From contig DAOWLV010000019.1 in assembly GCA_030643455.1 (NCBI GenBank), positions 1 through 16,133 of the forward strand: DNA of 16,133 bases. The letters are read 5' to 3'. The stretch comes from Candidatus Krumholzibacteriia bacterium (GTDB taxonomy: Bacteria > Krumholzibacteriota > Krumholzibacteriia > LZORAL124-64-63). A program made the translations under genes and the position numbers. Numbering within the stretch: position 1 is the stretch's first letter; every line of letters begins with the position of its first letter. Below are positions 1-7,783 of this stretch, in pieces. Under the pieces are notes generated by a model. That model saw only the letters and a program-made list of their open reading frames with translations. It was not told the DNA's origin and ran no database searches.

Positions 1-513
1 ACGTCGGAACAGGAGGCCGAACTGGTGTTTCATCAGCTGCCTGTTCAGGATCAGGTACAGCATCGCGTAAAGGAAACTCAGACTCATGGCCGTGTAGGCG
101 AACAGCACCAGGACCGCGTGGCCGGCGAAACCGGGGTCTTCCAGGAAAGGACTGACTTCGGGCGTGGTGGTGCTGAAGGCGCTGCCGATGAACACGAAAA
201 AGAAGGATACACCCGTGACCAGGAAGCCGGTGTTCTTCGCCTTGATCCTGATCTCGATCACCAGATAGGTGGCGAGCATCGCGAGGGCCAGGGCGCAGAA
301 GAATTCAGCGGGTGAGCCCATGGGCAGGCGACCCATGGCAATCCCGCGAACCGTTGTACAGGTGGTGTGCATCACGACGGCGACCATGGCCAGGCGGGTG
401 CAGAGCCGTCGTGCCGTGGGATTATCGGTATAGAACAGCCAGAGGTAGGTTCCCCAGACCACGAGATAGATCATGGGCATCAGGACCTTGAAAACCGACA
501 TCACAACGATCAT
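1..513 (-). CDS. ccsA: Cytochrome c assembly protein, CcsA/HemX family (3' end cut by window edge)
   Basis: The frame runs from the ATG at 513 to the window edge, giving 171 residues with no stop; the C-terminus lies outside. About five hydrophobic spans are visible near residues 3-28, 37-60, 67-88, 95-114 and 129-157, so this is a polytopic membrane protein. The pattern LPMGSPAEF before span 3, then a GH pair (His132) leading into the span ending LYLILNRQLMK, is how CcsA/HemX-type proteins look. His49 and His132 are candidate haem ligands. CcsA delivers haem for System II cytochrome c maturation; HemX relatives sit in hem operons and affect glutamyl-tRNA reductase levels. The WWD motif that would help separate CcsA from HemX is not in the visible part, so either name is possible. 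The start overlaps the hemY stop by one base (TGATG), implying coupling. Family is fairly sure; exact role is inferred. Confidence 0.8.
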   Translation of the reverse strand, partial: MIVVMSVFKVLMPMIYLVVWGTYLWLFYTDNPTARRLCTRLAMVAVVMHTTCTTVRGIAMGRLPMGSPAEFFCALALAMLATYLVIEIRIKAKNTGFLVTGVSFFFVFIGSAFSTTTPEVSPFLEDPGFAGHAVLVLFAYTAMSLSFLYAMLYLILNRQLMKHQFGLLFRR

Positions 514-1991
514 CAAAAAGCCTCCGTTCGGGCATGGCCGTGCTTTTCCGCCAGCCCTTTCAATACGTTTACGGCGATGGTTTCGGCTTCCTTCACGCAG
601 GCGTTGACCGAGATGCCGCGGTAGGAACTGCCGGTCAAAAACAATCCGGGATACGAAGCGGTCGTGCGGTCGAGTTCCTTCAGGCGGGCCAGGTGTCCGG
701 GGACGTACTGGGCGATGGCCCGGTCATGCCTGATCACCTTGACCATGTCGGGGGCGCCCTTCAAACCGAACAGCGGCCGCAATTCCGAAAGGAGGACGGC
801 GGCCATTTCATCGTCGGTCTGCTCCATGAAACCCGGGTTGGCGGATCCGCCGGCCATGCAGCGCAAAAGAATCCGGCCTTCGGGGGCCCGCCCGCCGAAG
901 ATACTGCTGGTCCACAGGGCTCCCAGCAACTCCCGTTTTTCCCGGGTGGGAACCAGCATGCCGAAACCGTTCAGGTCGTGGGTCACCGCCTCGCGCTTGA
1001 ACCCCAGGGCGATCACGGCCATGGGGGCGAAGGGAATCGCCGCCAGGTGGTTGGCGAAAATCGGGTCGAGATGCTCCAGGTGCCTGACCGCGGCATGGGC
1101 TGGGGCGGCTTCGACGACGGCGTCGAAGGGCCCGTGATCCCCGTCGGAGGTAGTGACCCTCCACCCATCTTCGGTGGGCGAGATTTGCCGGACCTCGGCG
1201 TTCACGCGCACTTCGGCCACCGGATCGGCGGCCAGGTCGGCGACCATTGCGTCAATCAGGGTGGCCATCCCGCCGGTGAAGGAATGCAGGACACCGGAAG
1301 GTCCGGCGTCGGTCTTGCTCTTGCCCTCTTTTTTCCTCTGGCGGGACAGTTTTATCATGGCCTTGAACAGTCCCCCGTAATCCTTTTCCAGCTCGACCAT
1401 GCGGGGAAACGCCGCCGCCAGGCTGAGACGCCTTGAATCGCCGCCGAAGATGCCCTTGACCATGGGGTCGAGCATGACGTCGGCGAAAGTCTGGCCCAGA
1501 CGCCGGGCGCCGAACTGGTCGATGGTTTCGTCGGTGGCCGGATCTTCGGCCGCCCGCCCGAGATCCTTGCGGGGCGGTACGAAAAGTTCACCCGCCATGC
1601 GGAGTTTGGCGGCGGTGGACATCATGCCGGATTGGAGGAAGGCCTTGGGAGTGATGGGGATTTCCTGGATCCTGCCGCCCACCAGCAGAAAGCGGTGGGC
1701 GGTGGCGTCGCTGCTGCGTTGCAGCTTGTCCCGCAAATCCAACCGATCGACCAGCCGCAGCGTGGCCGGTTCGTTGTCCAGGAATCCGTTGGGTCCCCAT
1801 TCCAGCTGCCAACCGTCCTGCCGGATGGTTTGCAGGTTGCCGCCCGGTTCGCTGTCTTTTTCGAAAATGGTGACCTGCACCTCGAGACCGGCGTCCCGGG
1901 CCCGATCGCGAATATCCAGACCGGTCGCCAATCCGGCGATGCCACCGGCGATGACAGCCACCGAGTGCGTTTTGTCAGACTTCGGGGCCAA
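513..1991 (-). CDS. hemY: Protoporphyrinogen oxidase, HemY type (also named HemG in the FAD-dependent family)
   Basis: FAD-dependent oxidase that removes six electrons from protoporphyrinogen IX (or coproporphyrinogen III in the alternative branch), the step before iron insertion. From the TTG at 1991 it has 492 residues, normal for the family. Visible marks are the N-terminal dinucleotide fold (residues 11-21), Glu44 in FEKD at the expected ribose-binding place, EPGG at 48-51, and the C-terminal FAD segment LFLTGSSYRG near 450-459. The first glycine of GxGxxG is alanine (AGGIAG, residues 15-20), which is unusual. Start choice: the frame also opens at an ATG at 2021, but nothing resembling a Shine-Dalgarno lies before it, whereas GGAGGTGG sits nine bases before the TTG at 1991. 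The TTG start overlaps hemH by 17 bases; the stop overlaps the next gene by one base. HemY-type enzymes use oxygen as electron acceptor. Function is sure; the start is likely. Confidence 0.93.
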   Translation of the reverse strand: MAPKSDKTHSVAVIAGGIAGLATGLDIRDRARDAGLEVQVTIFEKDSEPGGNLQTIRQDGWQLEWGPNGFLDNEPATLRLVDRLDLRDKLQRSSDATAHRFLLVGGRIQEIPITPKAFLQSGMMSTAAKLRMAGELFVPPRKDLGRAAEDPATDETIDQFGARRLGQTFADVMLDPMVKGIFGGDSRRLSLAAAFPRMVELEKDYGGLFKAMIKLSRQRKKEGKSKTDAGPSGVLHSFTGGMATLIDAMVADLAADPVAEVRVNAEVRQISPTEDGWRVTTSDGDHGPFDAVVEAAPAHAAVRHLEHLDPIFANHLAAIPFAPMAVIALGFKREAVTHDLNGFGMLVPTREKRELLGALWTSSIFGGRAPEGRILLRCMAGGSANPGFMEQTDDEMAAVLLSELRPLFGLKGAPDMVKVIRHDRAIAQYVPGHLARLKELDRTTASYPGLFLTGSSYRGISVNACVKEAETIAVNVLKGLAEKHGHARTEAF

Positions 1992-3075
1992 TTCTGTCCA
2001 CCTCCACGGAAAAGGCTTCATCGATCAGATGACCGGCCAGGGAGTCCAGCCAGATCTCGTTGAGATTGAGGGCGGATCCCCTGTGGAAATCCTCGATACC
2101 AAGGTCCAGTGCCTGGGCCTTCAGCTCGATGTCCAGTTCCAGCAGTGTTTCGATGTGCTCGCAGGTGAAGCTGACCGGCTGCACCAGCAGGCGGCGCATG
2201 CCGGCCTGGGCGAGTCGGGGAACTTCATCGGTGATCAGCGGACCGAGCCACGCGATGGGGCCGACCTTGCTCTGGAAACACAGCCTGGTTTCGGACCCGC
2301 CGGTCACTCGGTCGAGCCACGCGCCGTTTTCGGCGGCGCCGAGGACCTTCCTGACCAGCTCGTGCACTGCACCTACGGTGGCGGTGGTCCTGTCCAGATA
2401 CGGATCACCCTTGCGAATGAACGACTCGGGCAATGAGTGTGCCACGTAGAGAAGGGCACATTCACCGGGGTCGACACCTTCATCAGCCCAGAGGGTCAGC
2501 TGCGCGATGACCGGCCGGGCCACCGCCTCGATGAAACCAGGCAGCAGGTGCCAGTCCGGCACCACATGGACCGGGGCCGCGGGGGTGATTCTTTCCAGAG
2601 CGTCCATGACAAACGCGATCGTGCTGCCGTTGGTCGCCCCGGAATACTGGGGATAGGTCGGCACGACCAGGAACTGCATGGCTCCGGCGCCCATCAGCTC
2701 GGCGACGGTCCTGTCGGGAAAGGGATCCCAGTACCGCATGGCCACGCCGGGCAGGGTCCCACGTCCCGTTTGAGTGATCTTCTCCGCCAGATACGCCGCC
2801 TGCTTCCTGGTGGTCGGCAGCTGGGGGGTCGAGGAATCCTCACTGATCATGGCGTACCGCAGGCGAACTTCCGGCGCGCGTTTCCAGGCGATGAACCGCC
2901 CGGCGATTCCCGCGAACAAGCGGGGGATCGGGATAATCAGGGGATCCCGAAACAGGTTGCGCAGGAAAGGGGCTACTGCTTCGGGACGATCCGGACCGCC
3001 CATCCCGCACAGGATCAGGCCCGTCGTCCGGGCCGGATCGAGGGTTTCTCGCGGGAATGTGTCGATCGCCATCAT
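1975..3075 (-). CDS. hemH: Ferrochelatase
   Basis: Inserts ferrous iron into protoporphyrin IX (or coproporphyrin III in the alternative branch), the last or near-last step of haem synthesis; bacterial forms are soluble or loosely membrane-bound. The 366-residue protein carries the family marks in order: GMGGPD near residue 24-29 (usually NLGGP), RNLFRDPLI near 39-47, YPQYSGAT at 141-148, the active-site histidine His213 in VAHSLPES, GDPY at 223-226, QSKVGP at 268-273, and HIET at 307-310. Glu309 there matches the conserved acidic metal-site residue. No extra C-terminal cysteines of the 2Fe-2S ferrochelatases are visible. The start is an ATG ATG pair (3075 or 3072) 22 bases after the hemN stop, with only a weak GAGG upstream, so one codon of uncertainty remains. 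The 3' end overlaps hemY. Function is sure. Confidence 0.96.
   Translation of the reverse strand: MMAIDTFPRETLDPARTTGLILCGMGGPDRPEAVAPFLRNLFRDPLIIPIPRLFAGIAGRFIAWKRAPEVRLRYAMISEDSSTPQLPTTRKQAAYLAEKITQTGRGTLPGVAMRYWDPFPDRTVAELMGAGAMQFLVVPTYPQYSGATNGSTIAFVMDALERITPAAPVHVVPDWHLLPGFIEAVARPVIAQLTLWADEGVDPGECALLYVAHSLPESFIRKGDPYLDRTTATVGAVHELVRKVLGAAENGAWLDRVTGGSETRLCFQSKVGPIAWLGPLITDEVPRLAQAGMRRLLVQPVSFTCEHIETLLELDIELKAQALDLGIEDFHRGSALNLNEIWLDSLAGHLIDEAFSVEVDRIGPEV
1998..2005 (-). promoter_or_regulatory. Ribosome binding site that sets the hemY start
   Basis: On the minus strand GGAGGTGG lies inside the end of hemH. The core GGAGG (2005 to 2001) is nine bases before the TTG at 1991. The competing upstream ATG at 2021 has no purine-rich stretch before it. 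This supports TTG as the real start and a coupled hemH-hemY pair. Confidence 0.65.
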
Positions 3076-3097
3076 TGTTTGTCCAGGCCTCGCCGTT

Positions 3098-4474
3098 CTA
3101 CACGGTTTTCGAAAATATGGGCTTGCCTTTGCCCTTGCCCAGATAGGTATCCAGGATCATGGCCACGTTGCGCACGAAGTAGCGTCCCTTGTCGGTGATC
3201 CGAATGCCGGTCTCGTCCATGGTGGCCAGTCCGTCCTCGACCAATGGCGGCAGGGCCTTCAGGCTTTCGCCCAGCAGTTCGTTGGCCGGTGCGCCGTACG
3301 CCTGTTCGGTCAGGGACCAGGGCAGCTCGAGATTGCACATCAGGTTCAGGATGGCAAACCGCCGCAGCTTGTCGTCGTCGTTCAGCTTGTGGCCCTTGAC
3401 CACGGGCAGGCCGCCGGCGTCGATGCCGTCGGACCAGCCGCCGAAGTCGGCATTGTTCTGCACGAAACGATCACACACGTCGCCGATGCCGCTCATGCCG
3501 AAGGCCAGCATGTGGGGGGCGGGTTTGGTGGCGTAACCCATGAAGTTCCGGTGCAGGGCCCGCCTCTCGAGGGCCACCGACAGCTCGTCGCTCTTCCTGG
3601 CAAAATGGTCGATGCCGATCCAGGAATAGTCGGCATCCTGGAACAGGTCCACGGTCAGCTGGAAGAGCTGGAACTTGTCGTAACCGGTGAGCATGATCGT
3701 GGTGTCGACCTTCTCCTGGTTAGGCCGCACCCAGGGCACGTGGGCGTAGCTGAAGCAGGCCACCCGGTCGGGCTCGAGGCCGATGATCTCTTTCAAGGTG
3801 TCGGTGAACGTGGCGAAGGTCTGACCGGGCAGACCGTACACCAGGTCCACGTTGACGCCCTCGAATCCGGCGTCGCGGCAGCCCTGGTAGATCTTGAGGG
3901 TCTTCTCGCGGCTCTGGTTGCGGCCGATGGCCTTCTGGGTGCCCTTGTCGAAATCCTGGACGCCCATGCTGATCCGATTGAATCCGGCCTGGCGCAGGGA
4001 CAACACCTGCTCGGTGGTGGCGATGCGCGGGTCGATCTCCAGGGAAACCTCGGCGTCCGAATTGATGTCGAAGGCCGACCGGAACATGTTCAAGGCCCGC
4101 TCGGTCTCTTCCTCGTTCAGGTAGTTCGGCGTGCCGCCGCCCCAGTGGAACTGGGCGACCTTGCGGCCGGTGCCGATGATCGCCGTCACCCTTTCGAGTT
4201 CTTTTTCCACCCGGTCGAGATAGGTATGGACCGTGCCCTTTTCCCTTGTGACCAGCATGTTGCATCCGCAGTAGTGGCAGGCCTTGGCGCAGAAGGGCAG
4301 GTGCAGGTAGATGGCCAGTTCGTCGGCGGGCCGGTCGCCAAGTTCAGCAAGGGCCTCGCGGTACTCGTTTTCACCGAAAACCTGATCCCAGGCCGGCACC
4401 GTCGGGTAACTGGTGTACCGTGGCCCGGGCTGGTTGTATTTCTCGACGAAATCCTTGGGGATGTTCAGAAGCAT
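3098..4474 (-). CDS. hemN: Oxygen-independent coproporphyrinogen III oxidase (radical SAM)
   Basis: Oxidatively decarboxylates two propionates of coproporphyrinogen III to give protoporphyrinogen IX, using S-adenosylmethionine and a 4Fe-4S cluster instead of oxygen. The 458 residues match the E. coli enzyme in length. Near the N-terminus are RYTSYP (19-24), Tyr56, and the cluster motif with Cys62, Cys66, Cys69 plus Cys71, all at the same numbers as in E. coli HemN. GGGTP, EIDPR and GVQDF follow, and the C-terminus has the HemN-specific RNVAMILDTYL. These separate it from HemW-like relatives, which lack the second conserved cysteine and this tail. The open frame extends upstream to 4615 through hemE, but the ATG at 4474 fits the family length and has AAAGGA seven bases before it. 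That start lies one base after the hemE stop. Function is sure. Confidence 0.97.
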   Translation of the reverse strand: MLLNIPKDFVEKYNQPGPRYTSYPTVPAWDQVFGENEYREALAELGDRPADELAIYLHLPFCAKACHYCGCNMLVTREKGTVHTYLDRVEKELERVTAIIGTGRKVAQFHWGGGTPNYLNEEETERALNMFRSAFDINSDAEVSLEIDPRIATTEQVLSLRQAGFNRISMGVQDFDKGTQKAIGRNQSREKTLKIYQGCRDAGFEGVNVDLVYGLPGQTFATFTDTLKEIIGLEPDRVACFSYAHVPWVRPNQEKVDTTIMLTGYDKFQLFQLTVDLFQDADYSWIGIDHFARKSDELSVALERRALHRNFMGYATKPAPHMLAFGMSGIGDVCDRFVQNNADFGGWSDGIDAGGLPVVKGHKLNDDDKLRRFAILNLMCNLELPWSLTEQAYGAPANELLGESLKALPPLVEDGLATMDETGIRITDKGRYFVRNVAMILDTYLGKGKGKPIFSKTV

Positions 4475-4475
4475 T

Positions 4476-5513
4476 CTATAGTCCTTTACGGAAGCCCTGG
4501 ACGGTTTCGACCAGGGTCTCGACGGCGGAAATCGGGGCCTGGGGCAAAATGCCGTGGCCCAGGTTGAAGACGTGTCCGGGAGCTTTCGAGCCTTCGCGGC
4601 AGATGTCCAGGGCACGGTCGCGGATCTGGTCTTCGGTTCCGAACAGGGCCAGCGGATCCAGGTTGCCCTGCACCGCGTAACCCTTCATCAGGGGCAGGCT
4701 CTTGGCCATGTCCATGGTCCAGTCCATGCCCAGGGCCTCGACGTCCAGCGTGGTGACCAGGTCGAGGTAGGGCGCGCTTCCCTTCAGGAAGTAGATGCGC
4801 GGAACACCCTTGTCTTTCAGACTGTCCATGATGCGCTTCACGCAGGGCAGGATCACCGTGGCGTAGTCGGCCGGGTGCAGGATGCCGCCCCAGGTGTCGA
4901 AGAGCTGCACGGCGTCGACCCCGGCATCGACCTGCATGTTGAGATAGTCGATGGTCTGGTCGGTCAGCTTGTCCATCAGCCTGGTCAGCAGTTCGGGACG
5001 GCTGTACAGCATGGTCTTGAGGTTTTCGTAGTTCTTCGAGCCGCCGCCTTCGATCAGGTAGGTGGCCAGGGTGAAGGGCGAGCCGGCGAAACCGATCAGC
5101 GGGGTCTTGTCGCCCAGGCCCTGCTTCATCAGCTTGATGGCTTCGGCGACGAAGTGGGTGCCATCCTGGGCGTCGTAGGTTTGCAGGGAGTCGATTTCCT
5201 TCTCCGACCGCAGGGGTCGTTCCAGCTTGGGACCACCCTGGGAGAAATCGAATGGCGCACCCATGGGTTCGAGCAGCGTGAGGATGTCGCTGAACATGAT
5301 CGCGGCGTCGAAACCGAAGCGACGGATGGGCTGGAGCGTGACCTCGCAAGCCGCCTCGGGGGTATGGCACAGCTCGGTGAACGATAGCCTGGAACGGACT
5401 TCCTGGTATTCGGGCAGGTAACGGCCCGCCTGGCGCATGATCCAGATCGGTGTGCGGTCGCAAGGTTCGCCCCGCAGGCTCTTCAGGAAGATGCTGTCTT
5501 TCACGTTGGACAT
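4476..5513 (-). CDS. hemE: Uroporphyrinogen decarboxylase
   Basis: Cytosolic enzyme that decarboxylates the four acetate side chains of uroporphyrinogen III to give coproporphyrinogen III; no cofactor is needed. The 345 residues are close to the usual length of about 350. The N-terminal signature IMRQAGRYLPEY (residues 25-36) provides the conserved substrate-binding arginines Arg27 and Arg31. The catalytic aspartate is Asp76 in MFSDILT. The second signature GFAGSPFTLATYL and the C-terminal NLGHGILP with His320 are intact. The ATG follows the hemL stop by seven bases, and its ribosome site GAGG overlaps that stop (TGAGGCAAACATG), so translation is probably coupled. The stop is one base before hemN, placing the two consecutive decarboxylation steps side by side. 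Function is sure. Confidence 0.97.
   Translation of the reverse strand: MSNVKDSIFLKSLRGEPCDRTPIWIMRQAGRYLPEYQEVRSRLSFTELCHTPEAACEVTLQPIRRFGFDAAIMFSDILTLLEPMGAPFDFSQGGPKLERPLRSEKEIDSLQTYDAQDGTHFVAEAIKLMKQGLGDKTPLIGFAGSPFTLATYLIEGGGSKNYENLKTMLYSRPELLTRLMDKLTDQTIDYLNMQVDAGVDAVQLFDTWGGILHPADYATVILPCVKRIMDSLKDKGVPRIYFLKGSAPYLDLVTTLDVEALGMDWTMDMAKSLPLMKGYAVQGNLDPLALFGTEDQIRDRALDICREGSKAPGHVFNLGHGILPQAPISAVETLVETVQGFRKGL
4482..4487 (-). promoter_or_regulatory. Ribosome binding site that sets the hemN start
   Basis: AAAGGA on the minus strand, within the last codons of hemE, is seven bases before the ATG at 4474. It supports this internal start over the longer open frame that begins at 4615 inside hemE. 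Confidence 0.7.
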
Positions 5514-5520
5514 GTTTGCC

Positions 5521-6810
5521 TCAACTCCAGGATTTGAATGTGTCGGCCACCGCGGCCACTGTGGTGTCGATGTCGTCTTCGGTGTGGGCGGCGCTCACGA
5601 AACCGACCTCCCAACCGGACGGGGCCAGGTAGACGCCGCGGTCGATGAGATCGCGGTGCATTCGGCCGTAAATTTCCATCTTCGAGCCGTCGATGGCCGC
5701 GAAACTGCGCGGGGCTTCGGGCTGGAACACGGTCCAGAACAGGGATCCCTGGCGAACCACCGTCGCGGTCACGCCGTTATCGGCCGCGGCCTTCTCCAGA
5801 CCTGCCTGCAGCCGGGCGCCCTTGCGTTCGAGATCCGCGTAGAAACCGGGGCGGCCAGTCTTTTCCAGCGTGGCCAGCCCTGCGGCCATGGCCACGGGGT
5901 TACCGCTCAGGGTGCCGGCCTGGTAGACCTGACCGTTTGGCGAGATGTGATCCATGATCTGGCGGCGGGCGGCGTATGCCCCGACGGGGAACCCGCCGCC
6001 GATGATCTTGCCGTAGGTGCCCATGTCGGGCGTGATGCCCAGGAGCGGGGCTGCGCCGGACGGTCCCACGCGGAAACCGGTGATGACCTCGTCGAAGATC
6101 AGCAGGGCGCCGTGTTTCGTGGTCAAATCGCGGCACTTCTGCAGGAACTGCGGCCGCTGGATCAGCAGGCCCGCGTTGGCTGGAAACGGTTCGATGATCA
6201 GCGCGGCCACCTTGTCGCCGTGTTCGCTGAAGAAGGCTTCCAGGGCCTCATCGTCGTCCAGAGGCAAAACGGCGGTGCTGTCGGTGAAACCGGTGGGCAC
6301 GCCACCGCTGCTGGGAGCGCCGAAGGTGGCCAGGCCGCTGCCGGCCTCGACCAGCATGCTGTCGGTGTGGCCGTGGTAACAGCCCACGAACTTGACGATC
6401 ACGTCGCGCCCGGTGAAACCGCGCGCCAGGCGGATGGCGCTCATCACCGCTTCGGTTCCCGAGCTGACGAAACGAGCCTGGTCGAAATGGGGCAGTCGTT
6501 CCAGGAAGGCCTCGGCCAGCAGCACCTCGCGGCGGCTGGGCGCGCCGAAGCTGGCGCCTTCGCGCAACGCCTCGATCGCCGCGGCCTCGACGTCGCAGTC
6601 GGCGTGGCCCAGGATCATGGGACCCCAGCTCAGGCACCAGTCGATGTACTGGTTGCCGTCTTCATCGGTGAAGTGGCAACCGGCGGCCTTGTTGAACACC
6701 AACGGATCGCCGGGCACCGATTTGAAGGCGCGCACCGGACTGTTCACCCCGCCGGGCAGAACTTTTTCGGCCCTTTCCCACCAGCTCGCATTGGATCCGG
6801 AATTGCTCAT
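5521..6810 (-). CDS. hemL: Glutamate-1-semialdehyde 2,1-aminomutase
   Basis: PLP-dependent enzyme that converts glutamate-1-semialdehyde to 5-aminolevulinate, the C5-pathway entry to tetrapyrroles. The 429 residues are the normal length. Marks in order are LPGGVNSPVR (18-27), SWGPMILGH (61-69), the PLP phosphate site SSGTEA (116-121), YHGHTD, FDEVITGFR (239-247), and the PLP lysine Lys268 in TYGKIIGGGFP. QAGTLSGNP follows. The loop after IIEP reads FPANAGLL rather than the VAGNMG-type sequence of E. coli, a variant form. Its presence means the organism uses the C5 route, so a hemA gene must exist elsewhere. The ATG is one base after the hemB stop, with AAGGGA ten bases upstream. Function is sure. 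Confidence 0.97.
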   Translation of the reverse strand: MSNSGSNASWWERAEKVLPGGVNSPVRAFKSVPGDPLVFNKAAGCHFTDEDGNQYIDWCLSWGPMILGHADCDVEAAAIEALREGASFGAPSRREVLLAEAFLERLPHFDQARFVSSGTEAVMSAIRLARGFTGRDVIVKFVGCYHGHTDSMLVEAGSGLATFGAPSSGGVPTGFTDSTAVLPLDDDEALEAFFSEHGDKVAALIIEPFPANAGLLIQRPQFLQKCRDLTTKHGALLIFDEVITGFRVGPSGAAPLLGITPDMGTYGKIIGGGFPVGAYAARRQIMDHISPNGQVYQAGTLSGNPVAMAAGLATLEKTGRPGFYADLERKGARLQAGLEKAAADNGVTATVVRQGSLFWTVFQPEAPRSFAAIDGSKMEIYGRMHRDLIDRGVYLAPSGWEVGFVSAAHTEDDIDTTVAAVADTFKSWS

Positions 6811-6811
6811 G

Positions 6812-7783
6812 CTAGATCCATCCCTTGGTCAGCGCCTCGCGCCCGTGGTAGGTGATGACGATGTCGGCGCCGGCGCGCCGGAAGGCCAGCAGGTTTTCCC
6901 GGACCATGGCCGCTTCGTCGACCAGGCCGGCGGCGGCGGCGTTCTTGACCAGCGAGTACTCACCCGAAACGTTGTAGCAGACCACCGGGCACAGGACTTC
7001 GTCACGCACCCGCCGGATGATGTCCAGGTAGGCCAAAGCCGGCTTGACCATGACCATGTCGGCGCCTTCCTGCAGATCCAGGAGGGTTTCAAATACGGCT
7101 TCGCGGCCGTTGCGCGGATCCATCTGGTAACTCTTGCGGTCGCCCTGGGGGGCGCTGTCGCAGGCGTCGCGGAAGGGACCGTAGTAGGCGCTGGCGTATT
7201 TTGCGCTGTAGGCCAGGATGGCCGTATCGGTGAAGCCTTCACTGTCCAGCTTTTCACGGATCGCGCCGACCCGGCCGTCCATCATGTCGCTGGGACTGAC
7301 GATGTCCACGCCGGCCTGGGCGTGGTTCAGCGCCATCTTGGCCAACTGTTCCACGCTGGGATCGTTGACCACCTTGCCGTTTTCCAGGAATCCGCAGTGG
7401 CCATGGCTGGTGTAGGCGCACAGGCAGACGTCGGTGATGGTGATGACGTCGTCGCCGAATTCCTTCTTGAGGGCCTTGACCCCCGCTTCACAAGGGTTGC
7501 CTGCGGCGAGGGCCGAGTCGCCGTGTTCGTCCTTGTCGTTCGGGATGCCGAACATGAGGTGCGACTTGAGGCCGAGCTCGAGGTCGGCGCCGACTTCCTT
7601 GACCAGGTTGTCCACCGACACGTGGTACACGCCGGGCATGCTGCCGATCTCTTCCTTGACCCCGCTGTCTTCGACGACGAAGTGGGGGGTGACCAGGTGA
7701 CGGGCTTCGATGTTGGTCTCGGCGGTCATTTCCCGCATGGCGGGATTGGCGCGCAAGCGGCGGGGGCGGTCCAGCAGATTCAT
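6812..7783 (-). CDS. hemB: Delta-aminolevulinic acid dehydratase (porphobilinogen synthase), zinc type
   Basis: Condenses two 5-aminolevulinate molecules into porphobilinogen; a homo-octamer in the family. The 323 residues match E. coli HemB in length, and key residues fall at the same numbers. The catalytic zinc ligands are Cys120, Cys122 and Cys130 in DVCLCAYTSHGHCG; the Schiff-base lysines are Lys195 (SAKYASAYYGPF) and Lys247 (MVKPALAY). The three cysteines mark it as zinc-dependent rather than the aspartate-rich, magnesium-only type. An alanine stands at residue 123 where E. coli HemB has glutamate. The ATG shares four bases with the hemD stop (ATGA), and GGAG lies eight bases upstream. 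Function is sure. Confidence 0.97.
   Translation of the reverse strand: MNLLDRPRRLRANPAMREMTAETNIEARHLVTPHFVVEDSGVKEEIGSMPGVYHVSVDNLVKEVGADLELGLKSHLMFGIPNDKDEHGDSALAAGNPCEAGVKALKKEFGDDVITITDVCLCAYTSHGHCGFLENGKVVNDPSVEQLAKMALNHAQAGVDIVSPSDMMDGRVGAIREKLDSEGFTDTAILAYSAKYASAYYGPFRDACDSAPQGDRKSYQMDPRNGREAVFETLLDLQEGADMVMVKPALAYLDIIRRVRDEVLCPVVCYNVSGEYSLVKNAAAAGLVDEAAMVRENLLAFRRAGADIVITYHGREALTKGWI

Noticed and set aside
2774..4567. A 597-codon plus-strand open frame opposite hemH and hemN
   Set aside because: It crosses two well-identified genes and their junction and has a low-complexity composition rich in G, V and H, with no domain.
4475..4615. 47-residue N-terminal extension of HemN reading into hemE
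   Set aside because: The extension is hemE read in another frame. The ATG at 4474 has a good ribosome site and puts the cluster cysteines at the E. coli HemN numbers.
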